Positions 8,001 to 18,388 of a stretch of 19,121 nucleotides of DNA are shown piece by piece. The DNA is from an uncultured Phycisphaerales bacterium (GTDB lineage: Bacteria; Planctomycetota; Phycisphaerae; Phycisphaerales; UBA1924). Both the position numbers and the translations under genes were made by a program. The stretch lies in contig CALAFV010000239.1 of the NCBI GenBank assembly GCA_937891445.1, positions 1 through 19,121 of the forward strand, written 5' to 3'. Every line of letters starts with the position of its first letter. The first letter of the stretch is position 1. The notes below the pieces were generated by a model that was not told the origin of the DNA, did not search any database, and saw only the letters and a program-made list of their open reading frames with translations.

Positions 8001-8984
8001 TCACCCCGCCGCGCGGGTCGGCCGCCGGCGCGGGCGTCGCGCCGACTCGGCGCTGGCGCCGTCGAAGTCCGCGTCGGCGCCGATGGGGCGGTCGCTCGGC
8101 GACGGGCTGCGACGGTAGAACCGGCTGGGGCGTTCGTCGTTGAGTTGAGCGTTGAGTTTCCGCAGCGCCTCGTCCGCGATCTGGCGGACGCGCTCGCGGC
8201 TGATGCCGATCTCCGCGGCGATCTGCTTCAGCGTCAGAGGCTCCTGACCGTCGAGCCCGAAGCGCAGCCGCAGGATCCTCGCGTCACGCTCGTCGATGGC
8301 GTCCAGCAGGCGCCGGATCGTGCGGAGTTCATCCTCCTTGAGGATGCACTCCTCCGGCGTGCCGCTCTTCTCGTCCGCGAGAAGGTCGGACATGTTCATC
8401 TGCTTGCCGTCCTCATCCAGCGGCGCCTGCGACGGCGCGCGGAACGCCTTGACGGCCCGCTTGATGATCCGCAACTTCTTCAGCGGGAGCTGCATCTCGT
8501 CGGCGAGTTCCTGGAGGCTCGGGGGCCGGCCCAGTTCGCTCTCGAGTTTGGCGGACGCCTGCTTCCACCTCGCGATCAGTTCGACCATGTATGCGGGAAC
8601 GTGGATCGGCTGCACGGCGTTGATCAGCGCTCGCTTGATCGCCTGCTTGATCCACCACGAGGCGTAGGTGCTGAACCGCGCGCCCTGCGCCGGATCGAAT
8701 CCCTCGACCGCGCGGAGCAGGCCGACGTTCCCTTCCTCGATCAGGTCCTGAAGCGCCAGCCCGCGGTTGGCGTAGTTCTTGGCGATGGAAACCACCAGAC
8801 GGAGGTTGGAGCGGATCATCCGCTCGCGGGCCACCGGGCAGTTGTCGTTGATGATCGCCCAGCCGAGGGCCTTCTCCTCCTCGGCCGTGAGGAGGGGAAC
8901 CTCGTTGATCTGGCGGAGGTAGAGCTGGAGTCCCGACTGGATCTCCGCCCGGGAGGCTGACTTGGCTACCTGGGTACCACGCAC
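8001..8984 (-). CDS. RpoD/SigA-family sigma-70 factor (group 2-like)
   Basis: RNA polymerase sigma subunit that directs promoter recognition; 327 residues. Region 1.2 begins near residue 18 (LQLYLRQINEVPLLTAEEE). Region 2 spans about 56-120, with the core-binding segment LIEEGNVGLLRAVEGFDP (81-98) and the -10 recognition helix FSTYASWWIKQAIKRAL (104-120). Region 3 has PIHVPAYMVELI (126-137). Region 4.2 carries the helix-turn-helix TLKQIAAEIGISRERVRQI (251-269). Region 1.1 is absent, and a 45-residue Ser/Arg-rich tail follows region 4, so this may be an alternative group 2 factor rather than the housekeeping one. The start is GTG at 8984, with GAGG nine bases upstream. The ATG at 8998-9000 is out of frame and hits TAG after two codons. 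It diverges from the UVR-motif gene. Confidence 0.94.
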   Translation of the reverse strand: MRGTQVAKSASRAEIQSGLQLYLRQINEVPLLTAEEEKALGWAIINDNCPVARERMIRSNLRLVVSIAKNYANRGLALQDLIEEGNVGLLRAVEGFDPAQGARFSTYASWWIKQAIKRALINAVQPIHVPAYMVELIARWKQASAKLESELGRPPSLQELADEMQLPLKKLRIIKRAVKAFRAPSQAPLDEDGKQMNMSDLLADEKSGTPEECILKEDELRTIRRLLDAIDERDARILRLRFGLDGQEPLTLKQIAAEIGISRERVRQIADEALRKLNAQLNDERPSRFYRRSPSPSDRPIGADADFDGASAESARRPRRRPTRAAG

Positions 8985-9324
8985 AGTCGCACTACCTCAT
9001 CGTGTTGGCGAGAACCGCCGTGGGAGACTGCCCATGGGCGGGCGAGATGCCGGGCAGTACCCTGCCGTTCGCTGGCTCCATCCACGCGGTTGCATCGTCG
9101 CGAGCAGTTTCCCGCTTGAGGGAGGGCCCCCTCGCGGCCGGTGCGGGACGGTACGCCGCCGGAGCATCCGGTGCGCAGCGCCGATCTCAGCCCGTCTTCA
9201 CAGAGTTACCGGCCCCCGCGCGCGAATTTGCGGCCAGGACCGGGCCCCGGCGGCGGGCATCTGAGCGCCCTCTGAACGTATGATTGAGGGAGGGGAAAAC
9301 GGCCGGGGGGAGGGAGGAGGGCAC
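8985..9324. promoter_or_regulatory. Divergent intergenic region between the sigma factor and the UVR-motif gene
   Basis: This 340-bp stretch contains no gene I can support. It should hold both divergent promoters. TATGAT at 9278-9283 resembles a -10 box for the plus-strand gene, but no good -35 lies 16-18 bases upstream. Possible leader hairpins for the sigma mRNA are CTGCCC (9028-9033) with GGGCAG (9052-9057), and GAGGG (9118-9122) with CCCTC (9129-9133). All are weak in this GC-rich context. Confidence 0.25.
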
Positions 9325-10077
9325 GTGAGCGCCGACCTGACCAAACTGCTCGAGGAATGGCCGTACGAGCCCGGTCAGATCAACGTCCGCCTCATCGAGG
9401 GGGACGACGGCGAGCCCCGGATCCAACTCCGCATCGACCTGGGGATCATGCAGATGCGGACCGAGGGCCGTCCGGACGGGCTGCGGCCGATGGGCCGTGA
9501 GAGCCTGCTGGAATACCACGAGATCCGCCTGGACGAGCACATCGAGGAGCACGGCTCCGCCGCGGGGTTCGTCCTGACCGAAGACGACTGCCGCGCGCTC
9601 CGCGAGGAAGCCGTCCAGTACTACCACCGGTACGTCTGCCTCATGATCCTGGAGGACTTCGAGGGCGTCGTGCGCGACACCAGCCGCAACCTCCGCGTGC
9701 TGGACCTGTGCGCCAAGTACGCCGAAACCGAGGCGGACCGGCAGATGCTCGAACAGTTCCGCCCGTACATCACGATGATGCGGGCCCGCGCCATGGCGAG
9801 CCAGGCGCTGAAGGACAACGAGCCCAAGGCCGCGATCCACGCGATCGACCAGGGCCTCGAGGCGCTCCGGCAGTACTTCAGCGAGACGGGGCAGATGGAG
9901 GGGTTCGACGAGTCCGCCGAAGTGCAGATGCTCCGCGGGATGCGCGAGGCCCTGGTGCCCAAACTCCCCGTGAGCCAGAAGGCCGAACTCCGCGCACGCC
10001 TGGCTCAGGCCGTGGCGGAGGAGAACTACGAACTGGCGGCCATCCTCCGCGACGAACTCCGCACGCTCGGGGATTAG
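9325..10077 (+). CDS. Small protein with C-terminal UVR (UvrB/UvrC) motif
   Basis: 250-residue cytoplasmic protein starting at GTG 9325, directly preceded by the strong purine-rich ribosome site AGGGAGGAGG (9311-9320). An in-frame ATG at 9280 would add a Gly-rich tail lacking a ribosome site. The N-terminal part (EWPYEPGQINVRLI, then IQLRIDLGIMQMRTEGRPDG) is a conserved planctomycete-type module of unknown role. Acidic helices follow over about 75-190. The last 32 residues (from K219: AELRARLAQAVAEENYELAA, then ILRDELRTL) match the UVR motif, the helical hairpin through which UvrB and UvrC interact and which also occurs in McsA and ClpC-type proteins. No nuclease, helicase or ATPase motif is present, so it is an adaptor candidate rather than a repair enzyme. 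The function is unknown. It is divergent from the sigma factor and convergent with the antiporter. Confidence 0.87.
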   Translation: MSADLTKLLEEWPYEPGQINVRLIEGDDGEPRIQLRIDLGIMQMRTEGRPDGLRPMGRESLLEYHEIRLDEHIEEHGSAAGFVLTEDDCRALREEAVQYYHRYVCLMILEDFEGVVRDTSRNLRVLDLCAKYAETEADRQMLEQFRPYITMMRARAMASQALKDNEPKAAIHAIDQGLEALRQYFSETGQMEGFDESAEVQMLRGMREALVPKLPVSQKAELRARLAQAVAEENYELAAILRDELRTLGD

Positions 10078-10128
10078 TCCCCCACAACCGCGCATGTCGC
10101 CGGCGCGGCGGAACCTTGCACAAGACGG

Positions 10129-11988
10129 TCAACCCGCTCCCGCCGACGCCTCCGCTCCGTGAGAGCCGTCCGCGGCGGCGATGCGCCCGCGCCGCTGCAT
10201 CTGCTGCATCACCTGTCGGGCCATCGCCTCGGCCGTCGCGATCTCCGAAACGGTGACGTGATCGGCCCCGAGGTCGGTTGCCCGCAAGGCGCTGGAGAGA
10301 TACCCGGTCCGCGCCGCGATGAAGACGTGCGGGGCGATCGACCGGATCGTCTGGCACGCTTTGAAGACCGCATCATCGTCGGGGATCGTCAGCACGACGG
10401 CGTCGGCACGGTCGATCCCCGCGGCGTGCAGGACTTCGGCGTTGGAAATGTCGCCGTAGACGATCGAACGACCCAGCGCGGCCTGCCGGCGGACGGTGCC
10501 GGGGTTGAGTTCGACGACCGTGAACGGGATCCCGGCGATCTCGAACTGATCGCCGACGGCGCGACCGACGACGCCGAAGCCCGCGACGATGATGTGCCCA
10601 CCCGTTGACGGCCGACCCTCCGGCGGCCCTTCGCCCACGGCGGGCGGCGGCTCGTGCTCGTGCTGGTCGTGGAGCACCGCCGGCGAAATCCACGGCGCCG
10701 CGGGAATGCGCCCGACGCGGCGGCGCAGCACGGGCCCCAGGTCGAACAGCGACGGAGTCGCAATCAGCGAGAGCACGACCACGGCGATCACCAGCGACGC
10801 GACGCTGTCCGAGATAATCCCCTCCGCCCCCGCCGCCGACAGGATCACGAGGCTGAACTCGCCCGCCTGCGCCAGCGCCATCGCGACGACCGCCGCGACC
10901 CCGGCGCTGGCCCCGAAGGCCCAGGCGACGCCCGCCGTCACCGCGGCCTTGAGCGAGACCAGCGCGATCAGGCCCAGCAGCACGACCCACCAGTTCGGAG
11001 CGATCGCCGGCAGGTGCATGCGCAGCCCGATGGTCGTGAAGAACACGGCCATGAACAGGTCGCGCATCGGCGAGAGTTGCCCGGCCAGTTGCACGCGGAA
11101 CGGCGTCGAGGCCAGAATGAAGCCCGCGAGGAACGCCCCCAGTTCCGGGCTGAATCCCAGCGCCGCGGTGAGCAGCGCCGCTCCCAGCGCCACCGCCGCG
11201 GAGAGAACCAGCAGGACGTCGCCGGACGACTCCTTGGCCGCCTCGCTCAGCAGCCGCGGCACGACCATACGGCCGAAGACGACCATCGCGGCGACCCCGA
11301 CGGCGCCGACCGCCTCCGCGAGAAAGATCCCGAGCACGTGCGGCCCCGCCGCCGCCTCGGCCTCCCCCACCGTGCCCCGCAGCGGCTCCCCGGCCCACGC
11401 CGCCAGCACCGGCAGCGCGGTCAGGAAGATGATCGCGAACATGTCCTGCACGATGAGGATGCCGAAGATGATGCGCCCGTGCGTGCGCCCGCCCTCGCGG
11501 CGCTGCTGGATGATGCGCAGCACGACGGCCGTGGACGACATCGACAGCGCCATGCTCACCGCCAGGGCCGCCGGCGCCGAAAGCCCGAAGAGCATCGCCG
11601 CCGGCCAGCCCGCCAGCACCGCGGCCGCGGTGGCCGCCGCGCCCAGCAACAGGATGTGCACCATGCCGGCCCGGATCGAATCCAGGTCCATGTGCAGCCC
11701 GATCGTGAACAGCAGCAGGATCGTGGCGAGCGACGCGACCGCTTCAACGCTCTCGGGGTCGTGCAGGACGCCGATGCGCCCGCCGGTGAGGTCCACGATC
11801 GCGCCGAGCACCGCCCCGGTGATCAGGAACCCCGGGATCGTGGCCAGATGCACACGCCGCAGAAGCAGCGTCACCACCGAGGCGGCGGCGAGGATGATGA
11901 GCAGGTCGAGGACCAACTGCCCCGTTCCATCGACGGGTGCGGCCGCCGCGACCGCGTGCTGGACATCCTGAGCCACAAGGGCGAGCAC
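10129..11988 (-). CDS. Kef-type monovalent cation/proton antiporter (CPA2) with TrkA-N domain
   Basis: Inner-membrane antiporter of the KefB/KefC group, 619 residues. The first 420 residues are hydrophobic with about 12 helices. Family marks include IPGFLITGAVLG (51-62), the SMSSTAVVLR stretch (149-158) and the QD pair Q181-D182 in a membrane helix, where KefC also has QD. A His/Glu/Pro-rich linker (HDQHEHEPPP) leads to a Rossmann TrkA-N (RCK-N) domain beginning near 462 (GGHIIVAGFGVVGRAVG), with IVYGDISNAEVLHAAGI further on. No RCK-C domain follows, as in KefC. The start is GTG at 11988: the only in-frame codon block upstream is 48 bases long and bounded by the mnmG stop, with no other start in it. 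No clear ribosome site is present, suggesting coupling to mnmG. K+ over Na+ is likely but not proven. Confidence 0.92.
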   Translation of the reverse strand: MLALVAQDVQHAVAAAAPVDGTGQLVLDLLIILAAASVVTLLLRRVHLATIPGFLITGAVLGAIVDLTGGRIGVLHDPESVEAVASLATILLLFTIGLHMDLDSIRAGMVHILLLGAAATAAAVLAGWPAAMLFGLSAPAALAVSMALSMSSTAVVLRIIQQRREGGRTHGRIIFGILIVQDMFAIIFLTALPVLAAWAGEPLRGTVGEAEAAAGPHVLGIFLAEAVGAVGVAAMVVFGRMVVPRLLSEAAKESSGDVLLVLSAAVALGAALLTAALGFSPELGAFLAGFILASTPFRVQLAGQLSPMRDLFMAVFFTTIGLRMHLPAIAPNWWVVLLGLIALVSLKAAVTAGVAWAFGASAGVAAVVAMALAQAGEFSLVILSAAGAEGIISDSVASLVIAVVVLSLIATPSLFDLGPVLRRRVGRIPAAPWISPAVLHDQHEHEPPPAVGEGPPEGRPSTGGHIIVAGFGVVGRAVGDQFEIAGIPFTVVELNPGTVRRQAALGRSIVYGDISNAEVLHAAGIDRADAVVLTIPDDDAVFKACQTIRSIAPHVFIAARTGYLSSALRATDLGADHVTVSEIATAEAMARQVMQQMQRRGRIAAADGSHGAEASAGAG

Positions 11989-12036
11989 GGGGCAAGCGTA
12001 CGCCGCGACGACTGGGCCGCGCCGCCTGGAAGCCGC

Positions 12037-14040
<2,004 letters not shown>

Positions 14041-14090
14041 CAGAGAACATTAGGCGAACTGGCCGCCTGCTCCAGCAGCAGACCTTCTCG

Positions 14091-15611
14091 TCAGCCCGCC
14101 TGTGCCGCCTCCGGCGCCTGCCTTGCCCTGACGGCCGGCGGCAGCGGGTACGCGCACGCCGGGCAGCAGCCGCGTCGCAGCCGGCCGGCCCGCACGATCC
14201 GCCCACGGACGACCGTGATCAGCCGCGTGGTCCAGAAGACCAGCCACAGCACAACGATCACGGCCGCGAGAATCGTGGGCTCCACCAGCACGCGGTACAC
14301 CGGCGTATCAGGGTCGCCGGTGGAAAGAGACAGGCCGGCCCAACCGTGATACGAGGCAAACCGGAGGCCCGCAGGCGGCGCCACAAGTTCGGGCGTCCCG
14401 AAGTCAGGACGGCGCACGTAGAACGTTCGCTGGACGAGCAGCATCGGGATCGCCCGATTGAACGTCCACAAGGTGCAATCGCGGGGGTTACCGTTCCCCA
14501 CAAGGTTGTACTGCGTCTCGCATTCCATCGCCGCGGCGAGGTACACCCGACCGCCGCCGTCGGACGCCGGGGTGGGGAGATCCAGATCCCGGATCGCTGC
14601 GGCGACACGGGCATCCGCCGCGGGATCGGCGGCCATCTGCTCCAGTTCGTCGCGCGTGAACGGCAGGCGCGCGAAGCCCTCGCGCTTCCAGATGACCGGA
14701 GTCGGCGGCACCCCGACCTGCGTGAGTTTCGGGAACGTGAACAGCCGCCCGGCCTCCCGACCGGCGGTGAGGATGCTCGCAAGGACGAACCCGAGCACCA
14801 CGACCACGGCGACACCGACCTGCGCCCGCCGCCCCCGCCGGCGGCGCTCGCGGGCACGGAATCGGTTGAGCACCCACACCGCCAGCCCGCACACGTACCA
14901 CGTCAGCACGACTGCTCCCAGCAGCACGATCGGCGCGAAGACGTTGATCTGCCACGTCGTCGTCACGCCGCCGGTCTGCTCCGGCGCGGGCTGGTAGTGC
15001 AGCACGCGGCCGTACCAATCCCAACGCCTCCGCGGCGGGATGTTGAGCGGGTCCCTCGGGCGCTCCCACTTCGACACCGGTGCGACCGTCGGATCCGTCA
15101 CCGTCGCCTTGAACCCCTCGCGCCGGACCGCGTCCTCGTAGTTCGGCTCCCGGATGCGCGCAACCCACGGCACGGGCCAGCCGATCGACCACCGATCCCA
15201 GCGCCGGCCCGGCGCGGACGCAAAGCCGACATCAACGGCGCGCACGCCCGGGTACTCCGGGTTGTAGACCCACGCCGCGTCGAGAATCGCGCGCGTCAGG
15301 ACCGCCTCATCGGACCGCGCGGGGTCCGCCGGCTCACCGCCCGCGATGCGGTCGATGTCGTCGGGTGTGAACGCCGGCTCCGCGATCACCGGCGACGTGC
15401 CGCCGCCGGAAGAGATCGTGTCGCGGTCCATCCCGACAATGAGCCAGGCGACGAGCGCGGCGGCCGCAACAGCGACAACGACCACCGGTGTCAGGTGAGC
15501 GACCCAGAAGCGGGCCGACCGGCGCGGAACCACGTTGGCCCCTTCTGTCCAACCGCACTCAGGACATGTGCGAAGAGGCTGGGCAGCAGGCCCGGGAGAC
15601 GGCGTGCTCAT
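14091..15611 (-). CDS. Four-helix membrane protein of unknown function with terminal CxxC motifs
   Basis: 506 residues from the ATG at 15611; the frame is open 20 residues further, to a less likely start at 15671. The family is not recognised. The N-terminus carries CPEC (C16, C19) and the C-terminus CCPACAYPL (C483, C486), each resembling one half of a zinc ribbon. Predicted membrane helices are at about 36-60, 222-250, 264-283 and 447-469, so both termini would lie on the same side, probably the cytoplasm. The large loops (61-221 and 284-446) would be outside. The 284-446 loop has YLAAAMECETQYN and a second Cys in NPRDCTLW. The Arg-rich segment FRARERRRRGRR between helices 2 and 3 fits a short cytoplasmic loop. 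It is divergent from the phosphatidyltransferase gene and 50 bp downstream of nothing on its strand but mnmG, which follows it. No enzymatic motif is seen. Confidence 0.8.
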   Translation of the reverse strand: MSTPSPGPAAQPLRTCPECGWTEGANVVPRRSARFWVAHLTPVVVVAVAAAALVAWLIVGMDRDTISSGGGTSPVIAEPAFTPDDIDRIAGGEPADPARSDEAVLTRAILDAAWVYNPEYPGVRAVDVGFASAPGRRWDRWSIGWPVPWVARIREPNYEDAVRREGFKATVTDPTVAPVSKWERPRDPLNIPPRRRWDWYGRVLHYQPAPEQTGGVTTTWQINVFAPIVLLGAVVLTWYVCGLAVWVLNRFRARERRRRGRRAQVGVAVVVVLGFVLASILTAGREAGRLFTFPKLTQVGVPPTPVIWKREGFARLPFTRDELEQMAADPAADARVAAAIRDLDLPTPASDGGGRVYLAAAMECETQYNLVGNGNPRDCTLWTFNRAIPMLLVQRTFYVRRPDFGTPELVAPPAGLRFASYHGWAGLSLSTGDPDTPVYRVLVEPTILAAVIVVLWLVFWTTRLITVVRGRIVRAGRLRRGCCPACAYPLPPAVRARQAPEAAQAG

Positions 15612-15712
15612 CAGCGCAGCATACCGCTGCCAGCCACGTGGAGCAACGGCGCAACGGCAGCGTCGTTTCATAGTCCGACCACGGGTTTGTGCTGCCCAGC
15701 CTACCGTTGACC

Positions 15713-16261
15713 ATGACCACCAGCCGCCCGCTCGCGATGGTCCCCAACGCGCTGACGGTTCTGCGCCTGGTCATCGCCGCGGCGTTCCCCTTTGTGCCCC
15801 AGACCTGGTGGCTGTGGCTCGTCGCCGCGGGCGGAGCCAGCGACGCCCTCGACGGGCTCATTGCGCGGCGGTTTGGCCTGACCACGTGGATCGGCGCCCT
15901 GCTCGACGGGATCGCCGACAAGGCGTTCACGCTCAGCGTCCTCGGCACACTCGCCGCCGCGGGCGTCCTGTCGCCGTGGATGCTCCTCCTGCTGCTGGCC
16001 CGCGACATCGCCGTCGCGCTCATGGCCGCGATCGGCGTCATCCGTCGCCAATGGTGGGGCTTCCGCAAGGCGACCGCGCGGCCGCTGGGCAAGGCGACGA
16101 CCGTCGCGCTGGTGGTCGCCGTCCTGCTGCTTCTTCTGCGTTCGCGAGCCGCGCCCGTCGCCCTCTGGGCCGCCGCCGCGCTGAGCGTCCTCGCGGCAAT
16201 CGACTACTTCGCCACCTTTCTCCGGGCGCAGCGCCAGCGGCCGAGCAGCGTCGGCGATTGA
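15713..16261 (+). CDS. CDP-alcohol phosphatidyltransferase family protein
   Basis: Integral membrane enzyme that transfers a phosphatidyl group from CDP-diacylglycerol (or a similar CDP-alcohol) to an alcohol; the PgsA and cardiolipin-synthase types belong here. It is 182 residues from the ATG at 15713. The full family signature is present and correctly spaced: D44-x2-D47-G48-x2-A51-R52-x8-G61-x3-D65-x3-D69 (SDALDGLIARRFGLTTWIG and then ALLDGIADK). About six hydrophobic helices are visible. An ATG at 15737 (MVPNALTVLRL) is an equally plausible start, because family members commonly begin just before the PNALT stretch; a GTG at 15689 is less likely. The substrate alcohol cannot be told from sequence; glycerol-3-phosphate or phosphatidylglycerol-type acceptors are likely. 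It lies between two genes on the opposite strand. Confidence 0.9.
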   Translation: MTTSRPLAMVPNALTVLRLVIAAAFPFVPQTWWLWLVAAGGASDALDGLIARRFGLTTWIGALLDGIADKAFTLSVLGTLAAAGVLSPWMLLLLLARDIAVALMAAIGVIRRQWWGFRKATARPLGKATTVALVVAVLLLLLRSRAAPVALWAAAALSVLAAIDYFATFLRAQRQRPSSVGD

Positions 16262-16276
16262 GCCCGCCACGGCCAT

Positions 16277-16314
16277 GGGGGGTGCCGGCGGGAGGGCGGC
16301 GAAGCCCCCCGGCA
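16277..16314. terminator. Possible bidirectional terminator hairpin
   Basis: Between the convergent ends at 16261 and 16326, GGGGGG (16277-16282) can pair with CCCCCC (16305-16310), or alternatively TGCCGG (16283-16288) with CCGGCA (16309-16314). Either forms a strong hairpin, but no T-tract follows on either strand, so the call rests on position and stem strength only. Confidence 0.35.
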
Positions 16315-16325
16315 TCAGCAACCCA

Positions 16326-17819
16326 TCAGTGCGCGTTCTTGTGGACGAACCCGCGGAACATCGTCAGCAGCAGGATCCGCAGGTCGAACCCCAGCGACCA
16401 GTGCCGCACGTAGAACAGGTCGTACTGCAGCCGCTTCTTCAGGCTCGTCTGCCCGCGCAGTCCGTTGACCTGGGCCCACCCCGTGATCCCCGCCTTGACG
16501 TGCTGGCGGAGCATGTACCCGCGCCAGTCCTCGCGGAAGCGGGCGATGAGTTCCGGCCGCTCCGGCCGCGGGCCGACCAGCGACATGTCGCCCTTGAGCA
16601 CATTAAGCAACTGCGGCAGTTCGTCCAGGCTCGTCCGCCGCAGCCACCGGCCGATCGGCGTGATCCGCGGGTCGTTCCGCTCCGTCCAGCCGTTGGTCGT
16701 CGCCAGCGCCATCGCCCGCGCGCTGGCCTCGTCCTCGACGTGCCGCATCGTCCGGAACTTGTAGATCTTGAACACCTCGCCCCCGAGGCTCACGCGGCGC
16801 TGCTTGAAGATCACCGGCCCCGGCCCGCTCAGCCGCACCAGCAAGGCGACCACCAGCATCACCGGCGCGAAGATCACCAGTCCCACCAGCGCCCCCACGA
16901 TATCCAGCGCCCGCTTGCTCACGCCCCCCAGCCCGTGCGTCGGGCACTCGCGGTAACTGAGGATCGGCATCCCGTCCAACTCGCTGACGGTCATGCTCTG
17001 CGGCAGGTACCGCGGGCTGAGGTCCGGCACGACCCGCACGTCCACCGCGAACCGCTCCAGCCGCCCGAGCACCTCCGGCAGCAGGTTCGACCTCGCCACC
17101 GGCAATGCCACATACACCGCGTCGGGCTTGTTCTGCTCCAGGATCCGCTCCAGGTCCGCCAGCCCGCCCAGCACCGGGCGGTCCAGGCACCGCTCCCGGC
17201 GCGTGTGGTCCTGGTGCCCGATGAAGTACGCAACCTTGATCCCCGTCCAACTGTTGCGTTCGAGCGTCCGGGCCACGATCTGCCCCAGCCGCCCGACGCC
17301 GATCACCGCCACGTGCCGCTGGTTCCACCCGCGCCGGCGCAGAGCCCGCAGCGTCACCCGGAACGTAAACCGGTGCGCCCCCAGCAGCGCGAACAGGAAC
17401 ACCAGCAGCGACCCCAGTTGGATGCGCCCCGCGTCCAGAGTCCACCCCAGCACCTGCACGTGCCGGTGGCTGTACGTAAACAGTTGCGGCTCGAAGATGT
17501 ACAGCGCCGGCAGCAGGATCGCCATCGTCGCCAGCGACGCCTTGCCGATCTGCACCATCTCCGACAGCAGCGACCGGTCCCGCCGCGGCCGGTAGAGCCC
17601 GAACATCCGGATGCAGAACAAAGCAATGGGCACGATCAGGAGCACCTGCGGCTCCTTGATCCAGTGCTCCCACTGCCGGGGCCACAGCCACCCGGGGTCC
17701 AGTTGCAGTTCGATCGTCACCCGGCGCACCACCCACGCCGCGTACGCGGCGAGGGTCACCACGATCGCATCACACAGAACGAGCAGCGCGACGAAGAGTT
17801 GATGCTGCTGCTTGACCAC
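16326..17819 (-). CDS. Exopolysaccharide-initiating polyprenyl-phosphate sugar-1-phosphate transferase
   Basis: Membrane enzyme that loads the first sugar phosphate (often glucose-1-P or galactose-1-P) on undecaprenyl phosphate to start exopolysaccharide or capsule synthesis (WcaJ/WbaP type, long form). It is 497 residues. Four N-terminal membrane helices lie at about 8-30, 59-74, 91-110 and 130-148. A Rossmann-like CoA-binding-type domain starts at VAVIGVGRLGQIVA (170-183). A fifth hydrophobic segment at about 303-330 precedes the catalytic domain. That domain shows FKQRRVSLGGEVFKIYKFRT (338-357), TSLDELPQLLNVLKGDMSLV (396-415) with the conserved D-E pair, and GPRPERPE. The C-terminal KAGITGWAQVNGLRG is typical. 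The start is GTG at 17819, preceded by GGGGAT. No other polysaccharide genes are adjacent, so it is a solitary locus here. Sugar specificity is unknown. Confidence 0.94.
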   Translation of the reverse strand: MVKQQHQLFVALLVLCDAIVVTLAAYAAWVVRRVTIELQLDPGWLWPRQWEHWIKEPQVLLIVPIALFCIRMFGLYRPRRDRSLLSEMVQIGKASLATMAILLPALYIFEPQLFTYSHRHVQVLGWTLDAGRIQLGSLLVFLFALLGAHRFTFRVTLRALRRRGWNQRHVAVIGVGRLGQIVARTLERNSWTGIKVAYFIGHQDHTRRERCLDRPVLGGLADLERILEQNKPDAVYVALPVARSNLLPEVLGRLERFAVDVRVVPDLSPRYLPQSMTVSELDGMPILSYRECPTHGLGGVSKRALDIVGALVGLVIFAPVMLVVALLVRLSGPGPVIFKQRRVSLGGEVFKIYKFRTMRHVEDEASARAMALATTNGWTERNDPRITPIGRWLRRTSLDELPQLLNVLKGDMSLVGPRPERPELIARFREDWRGYMLRQHVKAGITGWAQVNGLRGQTSLKKRLQYDLFYVRHWSLGFDLRILLLTMFRGFVHKNAH

Positions 17820-17974
17820 TCCAGATCCCCGCGTTGGGCATGCCGTCCGTGGGCGAGCCGTCCCGCGATCGCGTCGCGGCCGCCACCGGGTCCGTGCTGG
17901 GCCGTCGAGGGGGGTGGGCGCCCCGTCATCGGCATCCGGTCTGAGCCAGACCGGTCCGTCTGAGCGGTGTGAGT

Positions 17975-18376
17975 CTAGTCGCCCTGCGACCCGAAGAAAG
18001 CGTCATACAGGTCGTCGAGTTCGGATCGCTCGTTCGGGTCGGGCGCGACCGTCTCGGTCGCGATGTTCCGCCACGTGTAGTGGGCCGTCCCGGCGGGACT
18101 GGTCCTCGCTTCCAAGGCGGCCGCGGCCAGCGCGGCGTCGTACTGCCGCCGCCGCTCCGGATCGATCAGAACTGCATATGCCGTCTGGACTTGCGCGAAC
18201 ATCGCGGCCGCGTCCGGCGCCGGGTTCACGTCCGGGTGGTGCCGCCGCGCCAGTGCGCGGTACGCGCGGCGAATCTGCTCCGACGTCGCCTTCGGGGTTA
18301 TCCCCAGCGTGTCGTAGTGCGTCCCACCGGCAGGCGGCGGGGAAGCGGGCTCGGACGATCGGGGTCGCTTGCCCAT
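17975..18376 (-). CDS. Short J-domain protein (DnaJ-like co-chaperone)
   Basis: 133 residues. A low-complexity Pro/Ser N-terminus is followed by a J domain at about 20-83: YDTLGITPKATSEQIRRAYR (21-40), the HPD tripeptide at 47-49, which stimulates the Hsp70 (DnaK) ATPase, and VLIDPERRRQYDAAL. There is no Gly/Phe region, zinc finger or C-terminal substrate-binding domain, so it is a type III J-protein. The acidic C-terminus (ERSELDDLYDAFFGSQGD) is unassigned. The ATG at 18376 has GGGGAG seven bases upstream, and this ribosome site touches the stop codon of the FKBP gene (12 bp gap). The pair is therefore probably one operon. Its client is unknown; a partner DnaK lies outside the window. Confidence 0.92.
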   Translation of the reverse strand: MGKRPRSSEPASPPPAGGTHYDTLGITPKATSEQIRRAYRALARRHHPDVNPAPDAAAMFAQVQTAYAVLIDPERRRQYDAALAAAALEARTSPAGTAHYTWRNIATETVAPDPNERSELDDLYDAFFGSQGD

Positions 18377-18388
18377 GTCGGCGCTCCC

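Noticed and set aside
9002..9283. Small plus-strand gene in the gap between the sigma factor and the UVR-motif gene
   Set aside because: Several overlapping short frames are open here, but they lack ribosome sites, have shadow-like composition and no recognisable motif. The region is better read as a divergent promoter region.
9278..9283. TATGAT as the -10 box of the UVR-motif gene
   Set aside because: It matches five of six consensus bases, but no -35-like hexamer is found at normal spacing, so it is mentioned only as a weak possibility and not called.
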